From contig JAOUOA010000021.1 in assembly GCA_029880625.1 (NCBI GenBank), forward strand, positions 1-13,302: DNA of 13,302 nt, given 5' to 3'. Positions within the stretch are counted from its first letter, which is position 1. Each line of letters begins with the position of its first letter. Under the pieces are notes generated by a model. It saw nothing but the letters and a program-made list of their open reading frames with translations, ran no database searches and was not told where the DNA came from. A program made the translations under genes and the position numbers. Positions 6,051 to 13,145 of this stretch are shown here, in pieces. This stretch comes from Spirochaetia bacterium. GTDB taxonomy: Bacteria > Spirochaetota > Leptospiria > Leptospirales > Leptonemataceae.

Positions 6051-6834
6051 TTCAGTGCTGCAATCCTTTATACTTTATCCGATTCAACTTGCATCCATCA
6101 GCCTCCGCGGCTGGTTTCGGGCAGGGCTGGATACAATTAAAATAATTTTTCTGTTTTTAAAAGGAGCAAGTCTATTTCAACACCTTTTCGCAATAGCATG
6201 CCTTGCAGCTGGAATTGCAGCATTTCTGCCCTGGATCCACTACAGAGTCGATTTTCTCGGGATGGAAGAAGTATTTATCGGCTCCAATTTTAAATTTATT
6301 TTTGGACTCGTTACGCCTTCGGGTCTGTTTTTTTTATTATTTCCCATACCTTTCAAAAGAATGATTTTTTATATCTTATTCACAGCAGTCGCTCTATCCT
6401 ATCTCGGCGGATTGATTTATGAAAATCCGATACATACCAAAATGATCAATCCTACAGATTATACAATTCTTCCCGGCATGTATGTGTATGGTATTTTACT
6501 TTCAATTTGCGGTTTACTTGCTTTTACAGCATTAAAAACAGATGCTGTGGATTATTCTTGGCTTTTTGAACCGCTTAACGGAGAAATTAAAATCAACAAA
6601 CAAAATACATCTTTCGCAGGTGCTAAAAAAAATGAAATGAAAGTCATTCCGCGTGAAATTAAAAAGAAAACAGGATCTGAAGCGAAATCACCATCCCCTG
6701 CTCTTCCACACACCTCGGATAAAATTAAATATGATTCGCCGGGATTTTTCCGTGCAGTCTTTTTAAGAAAAAATAAATCAGAAAAAAAGAAGACTTCCTC
6801 AAAAAAAAATTTGAATATTAAAATCGCAAGATAA
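6013..6834 (+). CDS. Small multi-pass membrane protein with a long basic tail, unknown function
   Basis: I do not recognise this family. From ATG 6013 it has 273 residues and would overlap ridA by 38 bases. An in-frame GTG at 6055, just after the ridA stop, gives 259 residues and is an equally likely start; neither has a Shine-Dalgarno. Four hydrophobic helices lie at about 55-73, 94-112, 116-134 and 152-172, with a weaker hydrophobic stretch at 41-50. The loop 74-92 includes PWIHYRVD and would face the periplasm if the tail is inside. Residues about 190-273 are hydrophilic and highly Lys-rich (KKNEMK, REIKKKTG, KNKSEKKKTSSKK), probably a disordered cytoplasmic tail that could bind nucleic acid or acidic lipid. 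It lies between ridA and the acyltransferase gene, 12 bases from the latter, so it is probably cotranscribed with it. Confidence 0.72.
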   Translation: MPLLNLKLFSSYNSVLQSFILYPIQLASISLRGWFRAGLDTIKIIFLFLKGASLFQHLFAIACLAAGIAAFLPWIHYRVDFLGMEEVFIGSNFKFIFGLVTPSGLFFLLFPIPFKRMIFYILFTAVALSYLGGLIYENPIHTKMINPTDYTILPGMYVYGILLSICGLLAFTALKTDAVDYSWLFEPLNGEIKINKQNTSFAGAKKNEMKVIPREIKKKTGSEAKSPSPALPHTSDKIKYDSPGFFRAVFLRKNKSEKKKTSSKKNLNIKIAR

Positions 6835-6846
6835 ACATTAAATGTT

Positions 6847-7926
6847 ATGAAAGAAAGAATGTTTCATCTGGATTTTCTCCGTTCATTTTTGATTTTTCTT
6901 ATCATTTTCGGCCATTTCATTGAGGGCTACTGGCGTTCTCAGCCCGGGCAATTCTTATTTCTTAAAAAACTATGGGTCTTGATTTATTATTTTCATATTC
7001 CTGCTTTTGCAGTTATTTCCGGCTTTCTGAGCAAAACGGAAAACAACCCGGAGTATATTAAAAAACTCTTTTATTCACTGATCGTGCCATATATTATTTT
7101 TCAGATACTTTACCGTATTCTCGCCTTCAGTATGGGATTTTCCAGCGAACCTGTGATTCATTTTTTTTCTGAGCCATATTCACATTTATGGTATCTTACG
7201 GCATTATTTTTCTGGAGAATTTTGCTGCCTGTTTTTGCCAGTATAAGATATTCGTTTCTACTGGCATTGATGATTGGAATTGTTTCAATCTTTGCAAAGG
7301 ATGCAGAAATTTACATGAGTCTAGGAAGAACGCTTCGTTTTTTTCCATATTTTATATTCGGTTTTATTCTGCAAAGACATCTAAATTTAAAATTCCAGGA
7401 TATTCAATATCAAATTTTATCTTCCCTATTTATCCTGTCTGTAATTCTGATTTCTTTTTATTTTCCGGTTAATGGCGATGAGGTCAGAGTCCTCAATCAA
7501 TTTTCAGCTAACGAGGAAAATCCGGCTGCTTCCATTTTTCACCAAATAAGAATTTATTTTTTCGGCTTTGGCCTTAGCATCAGTTTGTTTATTTTATTTT
7601 TTCGCATGAATATCAGATGGAATTTTCTTTCTGTGCCGGGCAGATATTCTTTATACCCCTACGTTCTGCACCTGGCTGCTGTTTTATTCTTTTTAAAAAG
7701 CAGATTTGCCTACAATCTGAAAGAATCTATAGGCAATGAAGTGTTTCTTTCAGGGATTTTACTTTTATTTTCAGTTTTTCTGAGTTTTATTTTCTCATCA
7801 CATTTTATCAGAAAGGTTACCTCTATTTTATTAAAACCCCAATCTGATTTTTTTGAACGTTACGGAGCTGCTATTTCCATATCCCTGATTTTGTTTTTAT
7901 TGATTTTTCAAAATTTTATCATCTAA
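6847..7926 (+). CDS. Acyltransferase-3 family integral membrane enzyme
   Basis: This 359-residue, roughly ten-helix membrane protein has the acyltransferase-3 signature. LDFLRSFLIF begins at residue 8. GHF carries the probable catalytic His23. FHIPAFAVISGFLSK (49-63) is the conserved second block, and HLWYLTALFFWR (113-124) the third. Family members transfer acetyl or other acyl groups to sugars of cell-surface polysaccharides, lipopolysaccharide or peptidoglycan at the inner membrane; the compact size and motifs resemble the fucose-4-O-acetylase-like branch. It starts 12 bases after the membrane-protein gene, without a Shine-Dalgarno, and is followed by an intrinsic terminator, so it closes the ridA-led transcription unit. 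The acceptor substrate cannot be read from the sequence. Confidence 0.9.
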   Translation: MKERMFHLDFLRSFLIFLIIFGHFIEGYWRSQPGQFLFLKKLWVLIYYFHIPAFAVISGFLSKTENNPEYIKKLFYSLIVPYIIFQILYRILAFSMGFSSEPVIHFFSEPYSHLWYLTALFFWRILLPVFASIRYSFLLALMIGIVSIFAKDAEIYMSLGRTLRFFPYFIFGFILQRHLNLKFQDIQYQILSSLFILSVILISFYFPVNGDEVRVLNQFSANEENPAASIFHQIRIYFFGFGLSISLFILFFRMNIRWNFLSVPGRYSLYPYVLHLAAVLFFLKSRFAYNLKESIGNEVFLSGILLLFSVFLSFIFSSHFIRKVTSILLKPQSDFFERYGAAISISLILFLLIFQNFII

Positions 7927-7948
7927 TAAAATCAGAAAGAAAGAATCG

Positions 7949-7986
7949 AAAATCGCATTAAAGGACGGATTGAAATGCGGTTTTTT
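7949..7986 (+). terminator. Rho-independent terminator after the acyltransferase gene
   Basis: AAAATCGCATT (7949-7959) pairs with AATGCGGTTTT (7974-7984) over 11 bp with one G-U pair, and the stem runs directly into a T tract (7981-7986). It sits 22 bases after the acyltransferase stop. This is the clearest terminator in the window. Confidence 0.8.
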
Positions 7987-8057
7987 ACTTCCTCAATTGA
8001 ATCAGCTGTTTTGTTTTTTCAAAAATAGTCTATCAATATACAGCTGGAATTTTACGA

Positions 8058-8077
8058 TACAATCAGTAGTTTATAAA
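8058..8077 (+). promoter_or_regulatory. Possible -10 elements before the deacetylase gene
   Basis: TACAAT (8058-8063, five of six to consensus) and TATAAA (8072-8077) lie just before ATG 8079, but no convincing -35 is found at 16-18 bases. No Shine-Dalgarno is present. The preceding terminator makes a promoter in 7987-8078 necessary on general grounds; the exact site is uncertain. Confidence 0.3.
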
Positions 8078-8078
8078 T

Positions 8079-9230
8079 ATGAAAATTTTTCTACTTCATA
8101 GAATTCATAGTGATATCCGCAGTTCCTGCAGTATTCTTGCTTCAACCTCAGCTCTTCTTTTTTTTATTTTCCATTCACCTGCAGCCATTTTTCCAGACAA
8201 TCCAGAAACAAAGCTGCCGGCACACTCGACTGCGAAAAATGCTGTACCTTATAAAAAAATTGGAGTGCCGGTTCTAAGCTATCACAGTGTTTATTCTGAT
8301 AAAACTGCAGAAAAGCTGGAAGATCCATTTGTAATCGGCAAAACTGCTTTTAAGGCACAGATTGAATTTTTAAAGAAAAATAAATATAAAAGCATCTCTC
8401 TGCAGGAGTTTTATGATTTCCTTAACGGGAAAAAATATTTTTATCCTCCCTTCAAACCTATTTTAATTACTTTTGACGACGGGTGGAAAAATTTTTATAC
8501 AAATGCGTATCCTGTTTTAAATCAGAACCATTATGCTGCCGTTCTTTTTATTTATCCTAGTGCTACGGGATACAGCGAATTTTTAAACTGGAAAGAACTT
8601 CAAAAGATTAAAAGATCAGGGCATGAAATCGAAGGACACGGATTTTCGCATGAGTTTCTCCATAATATGTCAAAAGAAGAGCAGCTTGGAGAGTTTAAGA
8701 ATATCCAGAATTCCATAAGAACAAAATTAAAGCATGATGTAAAGTGGATTGCCTATCCTTACGGAGTTTTCAATCATCATTCACAGGAAGCTCTTGTAAA
8801 AAGCGGATACCTGGGCGCTTTTACAGTTTTTTCCGGGGAAAATCTTCCAGGGCAGAATCTCTTTTCCATAAACAGATATCTTGTAATTCGTAAAGATTCG
8901 ATGCAAGATTTCGAAAAAAAACTTTCTATCCGCAGTTTACTCATTGAAGACCTGAACCCGGCTCAGGGAAGCGTATTAAAAAAAAGCGATACAATTACTG
9001 TAAAATTAAAAGGAACTTATCTGAAAAATCAGCTGAACGTATTTATCGGCGGAAAATTTATAAACCGGAATAAAAAAGTAAAATTTACTTATTCTGAAAA
9101 AACCGGACAGATCAAAATCAATATTCCTTACCGTAATAAAAGCGAATTTATTGTCGTAAACATTACCGCTTTTCAAAAAGGTATTGAAAAGGAAATTTCG
9201 CTTCTTTATTTAAGCGAAGTTTCAAAATAG
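8079..9230 (+). CDS. Exported polysaccharide deacetylase (NodB-type) with extra C-terminal beta domain
   Basis: This 383-residue protein has a predicted N-terminal signal or anchor (hydrophobic about 18-33) followed by a carbohydrate-esterase-4 domain, about residues 62-270. Motifs in order: VPVLSYHS (63-70); ITFDDG (130-135), where the first Asp is the usual general base and the second a metal ligand; GHGFSH with His187 and His191, the other metal ligands; AYPYG (225-229); and INRYLV near 264-269. It would remove N- or O-acetyl groups from peptidoglycan or another surface glycan. Residues about 290-375 form a beta-rich tail beginning LNPAQGSVLKKSDTITVKLKG, which looks like an Ig-like or bacterial surface domain and is not part of the minimal enzyme. 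It follows a terminator, so it is transcribed separately. There is no Shine-Dalgarno. Its end overlaps the convergent DUF455 gene. Confidence 0.92.
   Translation: MKIFLLHRIHSDIRSSCSILASTSALLFFIFHSPAAIFPDNPETKLPAHSTAKNAVPYKKIGVPVLSYHSVYSDKTAEKLEDPFVIGKTAFKAQIEFLKKNKYKSISLQEFYDFLNGKKYFYPPFKPILITFDDGWKNFYTNAYPVLNQNHYAAVLFIYPSATGYSEFLNWKELQKIKRSGHEIEGHGFSHEFLHNMSKEEQLGEFKNIQNSIRTKLKHDVKWIAYPYGVFNHHSQEALVKSGYLGAFTVFSGENLPGQNLFSINRYLVIRKDSMQDFEKKLSIRSLLIEDLNPAQGSVLKKSDTITVKLKGTYLKNQLNVFIGGKFINRNKKVKFTYSEKTGQIKINIPYRNKSEFIVVNITAFQKGIEKEISLLYLSEVSK
9192..9223. repeat. 12-base inverted repeat spanning the convergent gene overlap
   Basis: GAAATTTCGCTT (9192-9203) and AAGCGAAGTTTC (9212-9223) are complementary at 11 of 12 positions around an 8-base loop. 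The loop includes the DUF455 stop codon, and both arms lie within the coding 3' end of the deacetylase gene. It could serve as a shared terminator hairpin, though neither strand shows a strong T run after it; the minus strand reads CTTTTC. Confidence 0.6.
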
Positions 9231-10009
9231 TCCAGTTCCTTTTCCGTAAATCCTGCAGCCAGCCTTGCCTCTCTGTTAATTGGTTTTCGGAGTTCTGTAA
9301 AACCGTATTTATGAAGAATTGATATGTAAGTATCAAATGAATTCTGCTTCTTCTCTTCGCATAATGCTGCAAACCATTTACTTCCAATGCCGACATGCCC
9401 GATTTCATCTTCGTAAATTTTCTGAAGTATTTTTTCTGTTTTCAGATACCCAGCTTTACGCAGCCGATTCTGCATGGACGGTGAAACGTCCAGCCCCCTT
9501 GCCTCTGCCATCCGCGGCACGACAGCCATGCGCTCTAAAAGGGAATTTTTGCTCAAACGGGCAAGCTCCCATAATTCTGCATGAACGGGAAAATCTCCGT
9601 ATTGATAACCGAATTCTTTCAGGTGGCCATTCAGCAGTTCAAAATGAGTGCATTCTTCTTCTGTAAGATTGATCCAGTCTGAATAAAAGTCTTCGGACAT
9701 ATTGCGGAATCGGAATATGACATCCAGCCCAAGATGTATTGCTTCAAATTCAATATGAGTTAGAGCATGAATAAAAGCTCCAATCCCTTCACGATGATTC
9801 AGATTTCGTTTTGGAAGGTCCGTCTTATGAACAATCTTAATAACTTCAGGCCGTCCAGGGCTTTTAATATCGTAAACTTCTATTGAATTTTCTTTTGTTA
9901 GAGATTTGCTGTTCCAGAGACTGGAAATCTCCCTCACAGCATTAAGCTTTCCCTCAATGCTGTTTGCAATGATTGCATCATGAGAAATGTTAAATAAATT
10001 TAAAGACAT
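9206..10009 (-). CDS. DUF455 ferritin-like protein
   Basis: This 267-residue protein matches the DUF455 family (ferritin-like four-helix superfamily). Glu/His pairs expected of a di-iron site recur: HIEFEAIHLG (85-94), EEECTHFELL (117-126), HAELWELA (143-150), RMAEARGLDVSP (166-177) and EDEIGHVGIG (200-209). RGLDVSP and DEIGHV are the most characteristic signatures. The family is widespread in bacteria, and its biological reaction has not been settled to my knowledge, so an oxidase/oxygenase or metal-binding role is inference. Cytoplasmic, with no signal peptide. It is convergent with the deacetylase gene, with a 25-base coding overlap. ATG 10009 gives the usual length; upstream is TATAAC (nine bases before ATG) and no Shine-Dalgarno. 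Confidence 0.9.
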   Translation of the reverse strand: MSLNLFNISHDAIIANSIEGKLNAVREISSLWNSKSLTKENSIEVYDIKSPGRPEVIKIVHKTDLPKRNLNHREGIGAFIHALTHIEFEAIHLGLDVIFRFRNMSEDFYSDWINLTEEECTHFELLNGHLKEFGYQYGDFPVHAELWELARLSKNSLLERMAVVPRMAEARGLDVSPSMQNRLRKAGYLKTEKILQKIYEDEIGHVGIGSKWFAALCEEKKQNSFDTYISILHKYGFTELRKPINREARLAAGFTEKELDYFETSLK

Positions 10010-10287
10010 AATATTATCGTTATAACAGAAGTTCCATACTGAAATCCATAATCTATTATTAAGTATAAAATCAATTTTTAAGGGAATATATGCATTTATT
10101 GGGATAAAAGCCCTTCAGGTAAAGAAAAAAAGATTGTACCTGCTGCGGGGATGTTTTTCCGGTATGTGATGCAAGGTTTATTTATGTCATTTTATTGCTA
10201 GACGCCCCTAACTTTTACTTATTTTTAAATCAGTTTCTGCAAAAATTAATTCTTTATATTTAACGCAATTTAAATGAAATTCCTGCC

Positions 10288-10317
10288 TTGACTTTTATAA
10301 AAAAAAATTTCAATATA
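10288..10317 (+). promoter_or_regulatory. Candidate ppsA promoter
   Basis: TTGACT (10288-10293) is followed after 17-18 bases by CAATAT/AATATA (10311-10317) in an A/T-rich spacer. The -35 matches five of six bases; the -10 is poor. If used, the ppsA leader would be about 105 bases. Confidence 0.35.
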
Positions 10318-10417
10318 TAAAAAATTTTGTAGATATTCCAATTGAATTTCTGCAATGTAACTGTTATTCGGGTCCGCTAAAATCTTATGTTTAGTTTTGC
10401 CTGAAATAAAAAAAACG

Positions 10418-10422
10418 AAGGA
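10418..10422 (+). promoter_or_regulatory. ppsA ribosome binding site
   Basis: AAGGA lies six bases before ATG 10429 and supports this start. Together with mtnA, this is one of only two clear Shine-Dalgarno sequences in the window. Confidence 0.75.
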
Positions 10423-10428
10423 AACATC

Positions 10429-12939
10429 ATGGATAAAAACAACGCTCATATTCTTTGGTTTGATCAAATCGGCATTGAGGATGTCCCTCTGGTCGGCGGA
10501 AAAAATGCCTCACTCGGGGAAATGTATAAAAACCTGACCCATAAAGGAGTTTTAGTCCCCAATGGATTTGCCATTACGGCAAAGGCATATTTTTATATTC
10601 TGGACAAAGCAGGGATCCGTGACAAAGTAAAGGAAGCACTGAGCGGTCTTGACACACATGATTTAAAAAATCTTCAGGAAAGAGGTAGAAAAGTTCGAAA
10701 GCTCATCAACGAAGCCGAATTTCCCGAAGATCTCAAAAAAGAAATTATTGAAGCATATCACAGCCTCGGCAAACATTACAACACCCAGAATGTCGATGTT
10801 GCCGTCCGAAGTTCTGCAACAGCAGAAGATTTACCGGACGCAAGTTTTGCAGGACAGCAGGATACATATTTAAATATCCGTGGCGAAGAAAAAATCATTG
10901 AAAACTGCAAAAGATGTTTCGCATCCCTTTTCACTGACAGAGCAATTTCCTACAGGGAAGATAAAAACTTTGATCATTTCTCCATCGGTCTTTCCATCGT
11001 TGTGCAGAAAATGGTCCGATCAGATCTTGCAGGTGCAGGTGTCATGTTTTCCATCGATACTGAATCAGGATTTCAGGATGTTATTTTTATCACCGGAGCC
11101 TACGGACTCGGAGAAAATGTTGTACAGGGCGCCGTCAATCCTGATGAATACTATGTATTCAAACCGACTCTTAAACAGGGCTTTCGCTCCGTAATCAGCA
11201 AAGAACTGGGGCGTAAAGGCATTAAAATGATCTATACTGATGATCCGCACAGCCCAACGCAGAATGTGGATGTAAAAGAAGAAGATCGTAAAAAATTTCT
11301 TCTTTCGGATGATGAAATTCTGAAATTGGCAAAATGGTCCGTAATTGTTGAGGATCACTATTCAGAAAAAGCAGGAAGCTACAAGCCCATGGACATGGAA
11401 TGGGCAAAAGACGGCGAGTCCGGCGAACTTTTCATCGTGCAGGCCCGTCCCGAAACAGTCCATTCACAGAACAATATGGATGTGATTGAAAAATTTGTTC
11501 TCCGCGAAGAAGGAAAAGTTCTTACAAAAGGACGTGCCGTTGGAGAAAAAATCGGTCAGGGCGAAGCGGTTGTCATTAAATCCGTACGCGACATCCACAG
11601 ATTCGAAAAAGGACAGGTTCTTGTCACAGATATGACGGACCCAGATTGGGAACCGGTAATGAAAATTGCAGCAGCAATCGTAACAGATCGTGGCGGACGC
11701 ACCTGTCATGCAGCTATTATTTCCCGAGAACTTGGCATCCCCTGCATTGTGGGAACCATGACCGGAAGCGCGAATGTGACGACTGGTGTGAATGTGACCG
11801 TGGACTGTTCCCAGGGAAGCGAAGGACGCGTAATGGAAGGGAAACTGAAATATGATATTCTGCAGGAAAATTTAAAATCTCTGCCGATTACAAAAACAAA
11901 GGTTATGATGAATCTGGGAAATCCCGAGCAGGCATTTCAGCTTCACAGCCTTCCCAACCGCGGCGTGGGACTTGCCCGAGAGGAATTCATCATCAATTCC
12001 TATATTAAATGCCATCCCCTTGCCCTTTTGAATTTCCATAAAATCGGAAACAGAAAAGTCAAAAAGGAAATCAGAGAAATGACACTGGGATACGAAGATA
12101 TGGCCCATTATTTTTCCGACAAACTGGCCTACGGTGTCGCAACAATTGCAGCTGCATTTTATCCCAATGATGTTGTGGTCCGTCTGAGCGATTTTAAATC
12201 CAACGAATATGCAAATTTAGTCGGCGGCGATCAATTTGAACCTGTTGAAGACAATCCAATGATTGGATGGAGAGGAGCATCCCGATACTATGATCCCCGT
12301 TACAAAGAAGCATTTGCTCTGGAATGCCAGGCTTTAAAAAAAGTTCGTGAGGAGATGGGTCTGAACAATCTGGTCATTATGGTGCCTTTCTGCAGAACCG
12401 TGGATGAAGGCAAAAAAGTAATTCAGGTTATGGCGGACAACGGCCTCAAACAGGGGGAAAATAATCTTCGCATATATGCTATGTGCGAAATTCCGGCCAA
12501 TGTAATTCTTGCCGATCAGTTTCTGGATGTCTTTGACGGATTCTCCATCGGTTCAAACGACCTTACGCAGCTCACTCTGGGACTGGATAGAGATTCAGAA
12601 CTTGTTTCGCACATTTATGACGAACGAAATGAAGCAGTAAAAATTCTTATCAAAACTGTCATCGAAGTTGCAAACAGGAAAGGAAAGCATATGGGATTCT
12701 GCGGCGACGCTCCCTCCTCTGTTCCCGGTTTTGCTCAGTTCCTTGTGGAATGCGGCATTGAATCTCTTTCTGTTACACCGGATGCAGTAGTAAAAACCAT
12801 CCTCCAGGTTGTGGAAGAAGAGCGAAAGCTTGGAATCCTGCCGGAAGGCCAGGAAAAAATGGAACGAAGTGAGCCGGAAATTGTAAAAAGAGACGAAGAC
12901 GGTAATTTCCGTTATACAGAATCTGTGGAACGATTTTAA
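10429..12939 (+). CDS. ppsA: Phosphoenolpyruvate synthase (pyruvate, water dikinase)
   Basis: PpsA (EC 2.7.9.2) converts pyruvate, ATP and water to PEP, AMP and phosphate, the entry to gluconeogenesis from pyruvate, in the cytoplasm. The 836 residues show all three domains. The N-terminal ATP-grasp half has LVGGKNASLGEM (21-32), VAVRSSATAEDLPDASFAGQQ (124-144) and IVQARPET (336-343). The phosphohistidine swivel has GGRTCHAAIISRELG, with His427 carrying the phosphate. The C-terminal PEP/pyruvate barrel has GVGLAREEF (512-520), GSNDLTQLTLGLDRDS (708-723) and GFCGDAPS, with catalytic Cys758. Domain order and spacing track E. coli PpsA (792 residues). About 40 extra residues (797-836), charged and Glu/Arg-rich, extend the C-terminus. 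A long leader precedes it and a strong stem-loop follows. Identity is secure over pyruvate phosphate dikinase from motif context. Confidence 0.96.
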   Translation: MDKNNAHILWFDQIGIEDVPLVGGKNASLGEMYKNLTHKGVLVPNGFAITAKAYFYILDKAGIRDKVKEALSGLDTHDLKNLQERGRKVRKLINEAEFPEDLKKEIIEAYHSLGKHYNTQNVDVAVRSSATAEDLPDASFAGQQDTYLNIRGEEKIIENCKRCFASLFTDRAISYREDKNFDHFSIGLSIVVQKMVRSDLAGAGVMFSIDTESGFQDVIFITGAYGLGENVVQGAVNPDEYYVFKPTLKQGFRSVISKELGRKGIKMIYTDDPHSPTQNVDVKEEDRKKFLLSDDEILKLAKWSVIVEDHYSEKAGSYKPMDMEWAKDGESGELFIVQARPETVHSQNNMDVIEKFVLREEGKVLTKGRAVGEKIGQGEAVVIKSVRDIHRFEKGQVLVTDMTDPDWEPVMKIAAAIVTDRGGRTCHAAIISRELGIPCIVGTMTGSANVTTGVNVTVDCSQGSEGRVMEGKLKYDILQENLKSLPITKTKVMMNLGNPEQAFQLHSLPNRGVGLAREEFIINSYIKCHPLALLNFHKIGNRKVKKEIREMTLGYEDMAHYFSDKLAYGVATIAAAFYPNDVVVRLSDFKSNEYANLVGGDQFEPVEDNPMIGWRGASRYYDPRYKEAFALECQALKKVREEMGLNNLVIMVPFCRTVDEGKKVIQVMADNGLKQGENNLRIYAMCEIPANVILADQFLDVFDGFSIGSNDLTQLTLGLDRDSELVSHIYDERNEAVKILIKTVIEVANRKGKHMGFCGDAPSSVPGFAQFLVECGIESLSVTPDAVVKTILQVVEEERKLGILPEGQEKMERSEPEIVKRDEDGNFRYTESVERF

Positions 12940-12943
12940 CTTA

Positions 12944-13009
12944 CTGAGAAATCATCCTGCCATCTCTGCAGTCATCGGAGCTGGCAGGCATCAATTCTAG
13001 TTTTCTCAG
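12944..13009 (+). terminator. Large nested stem-loop after ppsA (terminator or stable 3' structure)
   Basis: Four bases after the ppsA stop, CTGAGAAA (12944-12951) pairs with TTTCTCAG (13002-13009). Inside it CCTGCCA (12956-12962) pairs with TGGCAGG (12982-12988). Past one mismatch, CTCTG (12964-12968) pairs with CGGAG (12976-12980), closing a 7-base loop. The inner hairpin is 12 bp, GC-rich and followed by no immediate T run, so it is not a textbook intrinsic terminator. It may define the ppsA 3' end or protect the message. Confidence 0.6.
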
Positions 13010-13051
13010 AATACGTTACATACTCCGATGCAAAGCATTTAAAAAACTGCA

Positions 13052-13090
13052 ATCAATAAATGAATGAAGTTTTTCATTTGAGTTATTGAT
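13052..13090 (-). terminator. Candidate terminator of the c-type cytochrome gene
   Basis: ATCAATAA (13052-13059) and TTATTGAT (13083-13090) form an 8-bp AT-rich stem; an alternative inner stem AAATGA/TCATTT (13058-13063 with 13074-13079) also exists. Read on the minus strand, it lies about 55 bases past the cytochrome stop and is followed by TGCAGTTTTTT. The low GC content and the five-base gap before the T run limit confidence. Confidence 0.35.
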
Positions 13091-13145
13091 AAAATGAATT
13101 AAGAAAGCTGCAGGAAAATTTACAGTACAATCTGAAAAATCTGGC

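Larger units (their letters stand above)
10010..10428. other. Long divergent intergenic region and ppsA leader
   Basis: These 419 bases separate the divergent DUF455 and ppsA genes. A perfect 6-base inverted repeat, CAGGTA (10116-10121) and TACCTG (10137-10142), encloses a purine-rich AAGAAAAAAAG segment. A GC-richer patch (10137-10175) stands out from the very AT-rich surroundings and contains a bulged stem candidate TACC/GGTA. A stop-free stretch of 39 codons (10082-10201) has no early start codon and resembles nothing known to me. No recognised riboswitch class is evident. Confidence 0.5.

Noticed and set aside
10082..10201. 39-codon open stretch in the ppsA leader that reads plausibly (IYWDKSPSGK)
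   Set aside because: It follows a stop directly, its first ATG is at 10151 leaving 16 residues, and it has no ribosome site and no known homologue that I recognise.
10270..10467. 65-codon minus-strand frame across the ppsA start
   Set aside because: Its start lies inside ppsA, it runs over the AT-rich promoter region, and its composition is that of non-coding poly-A/T DNA.
11065..11358. Open frames opposite and out of frame within ppsA
   Set aside because: They lie entirely inside a gene whose catalytic motifs are intact throughout and show no start signals or recognisable domains.
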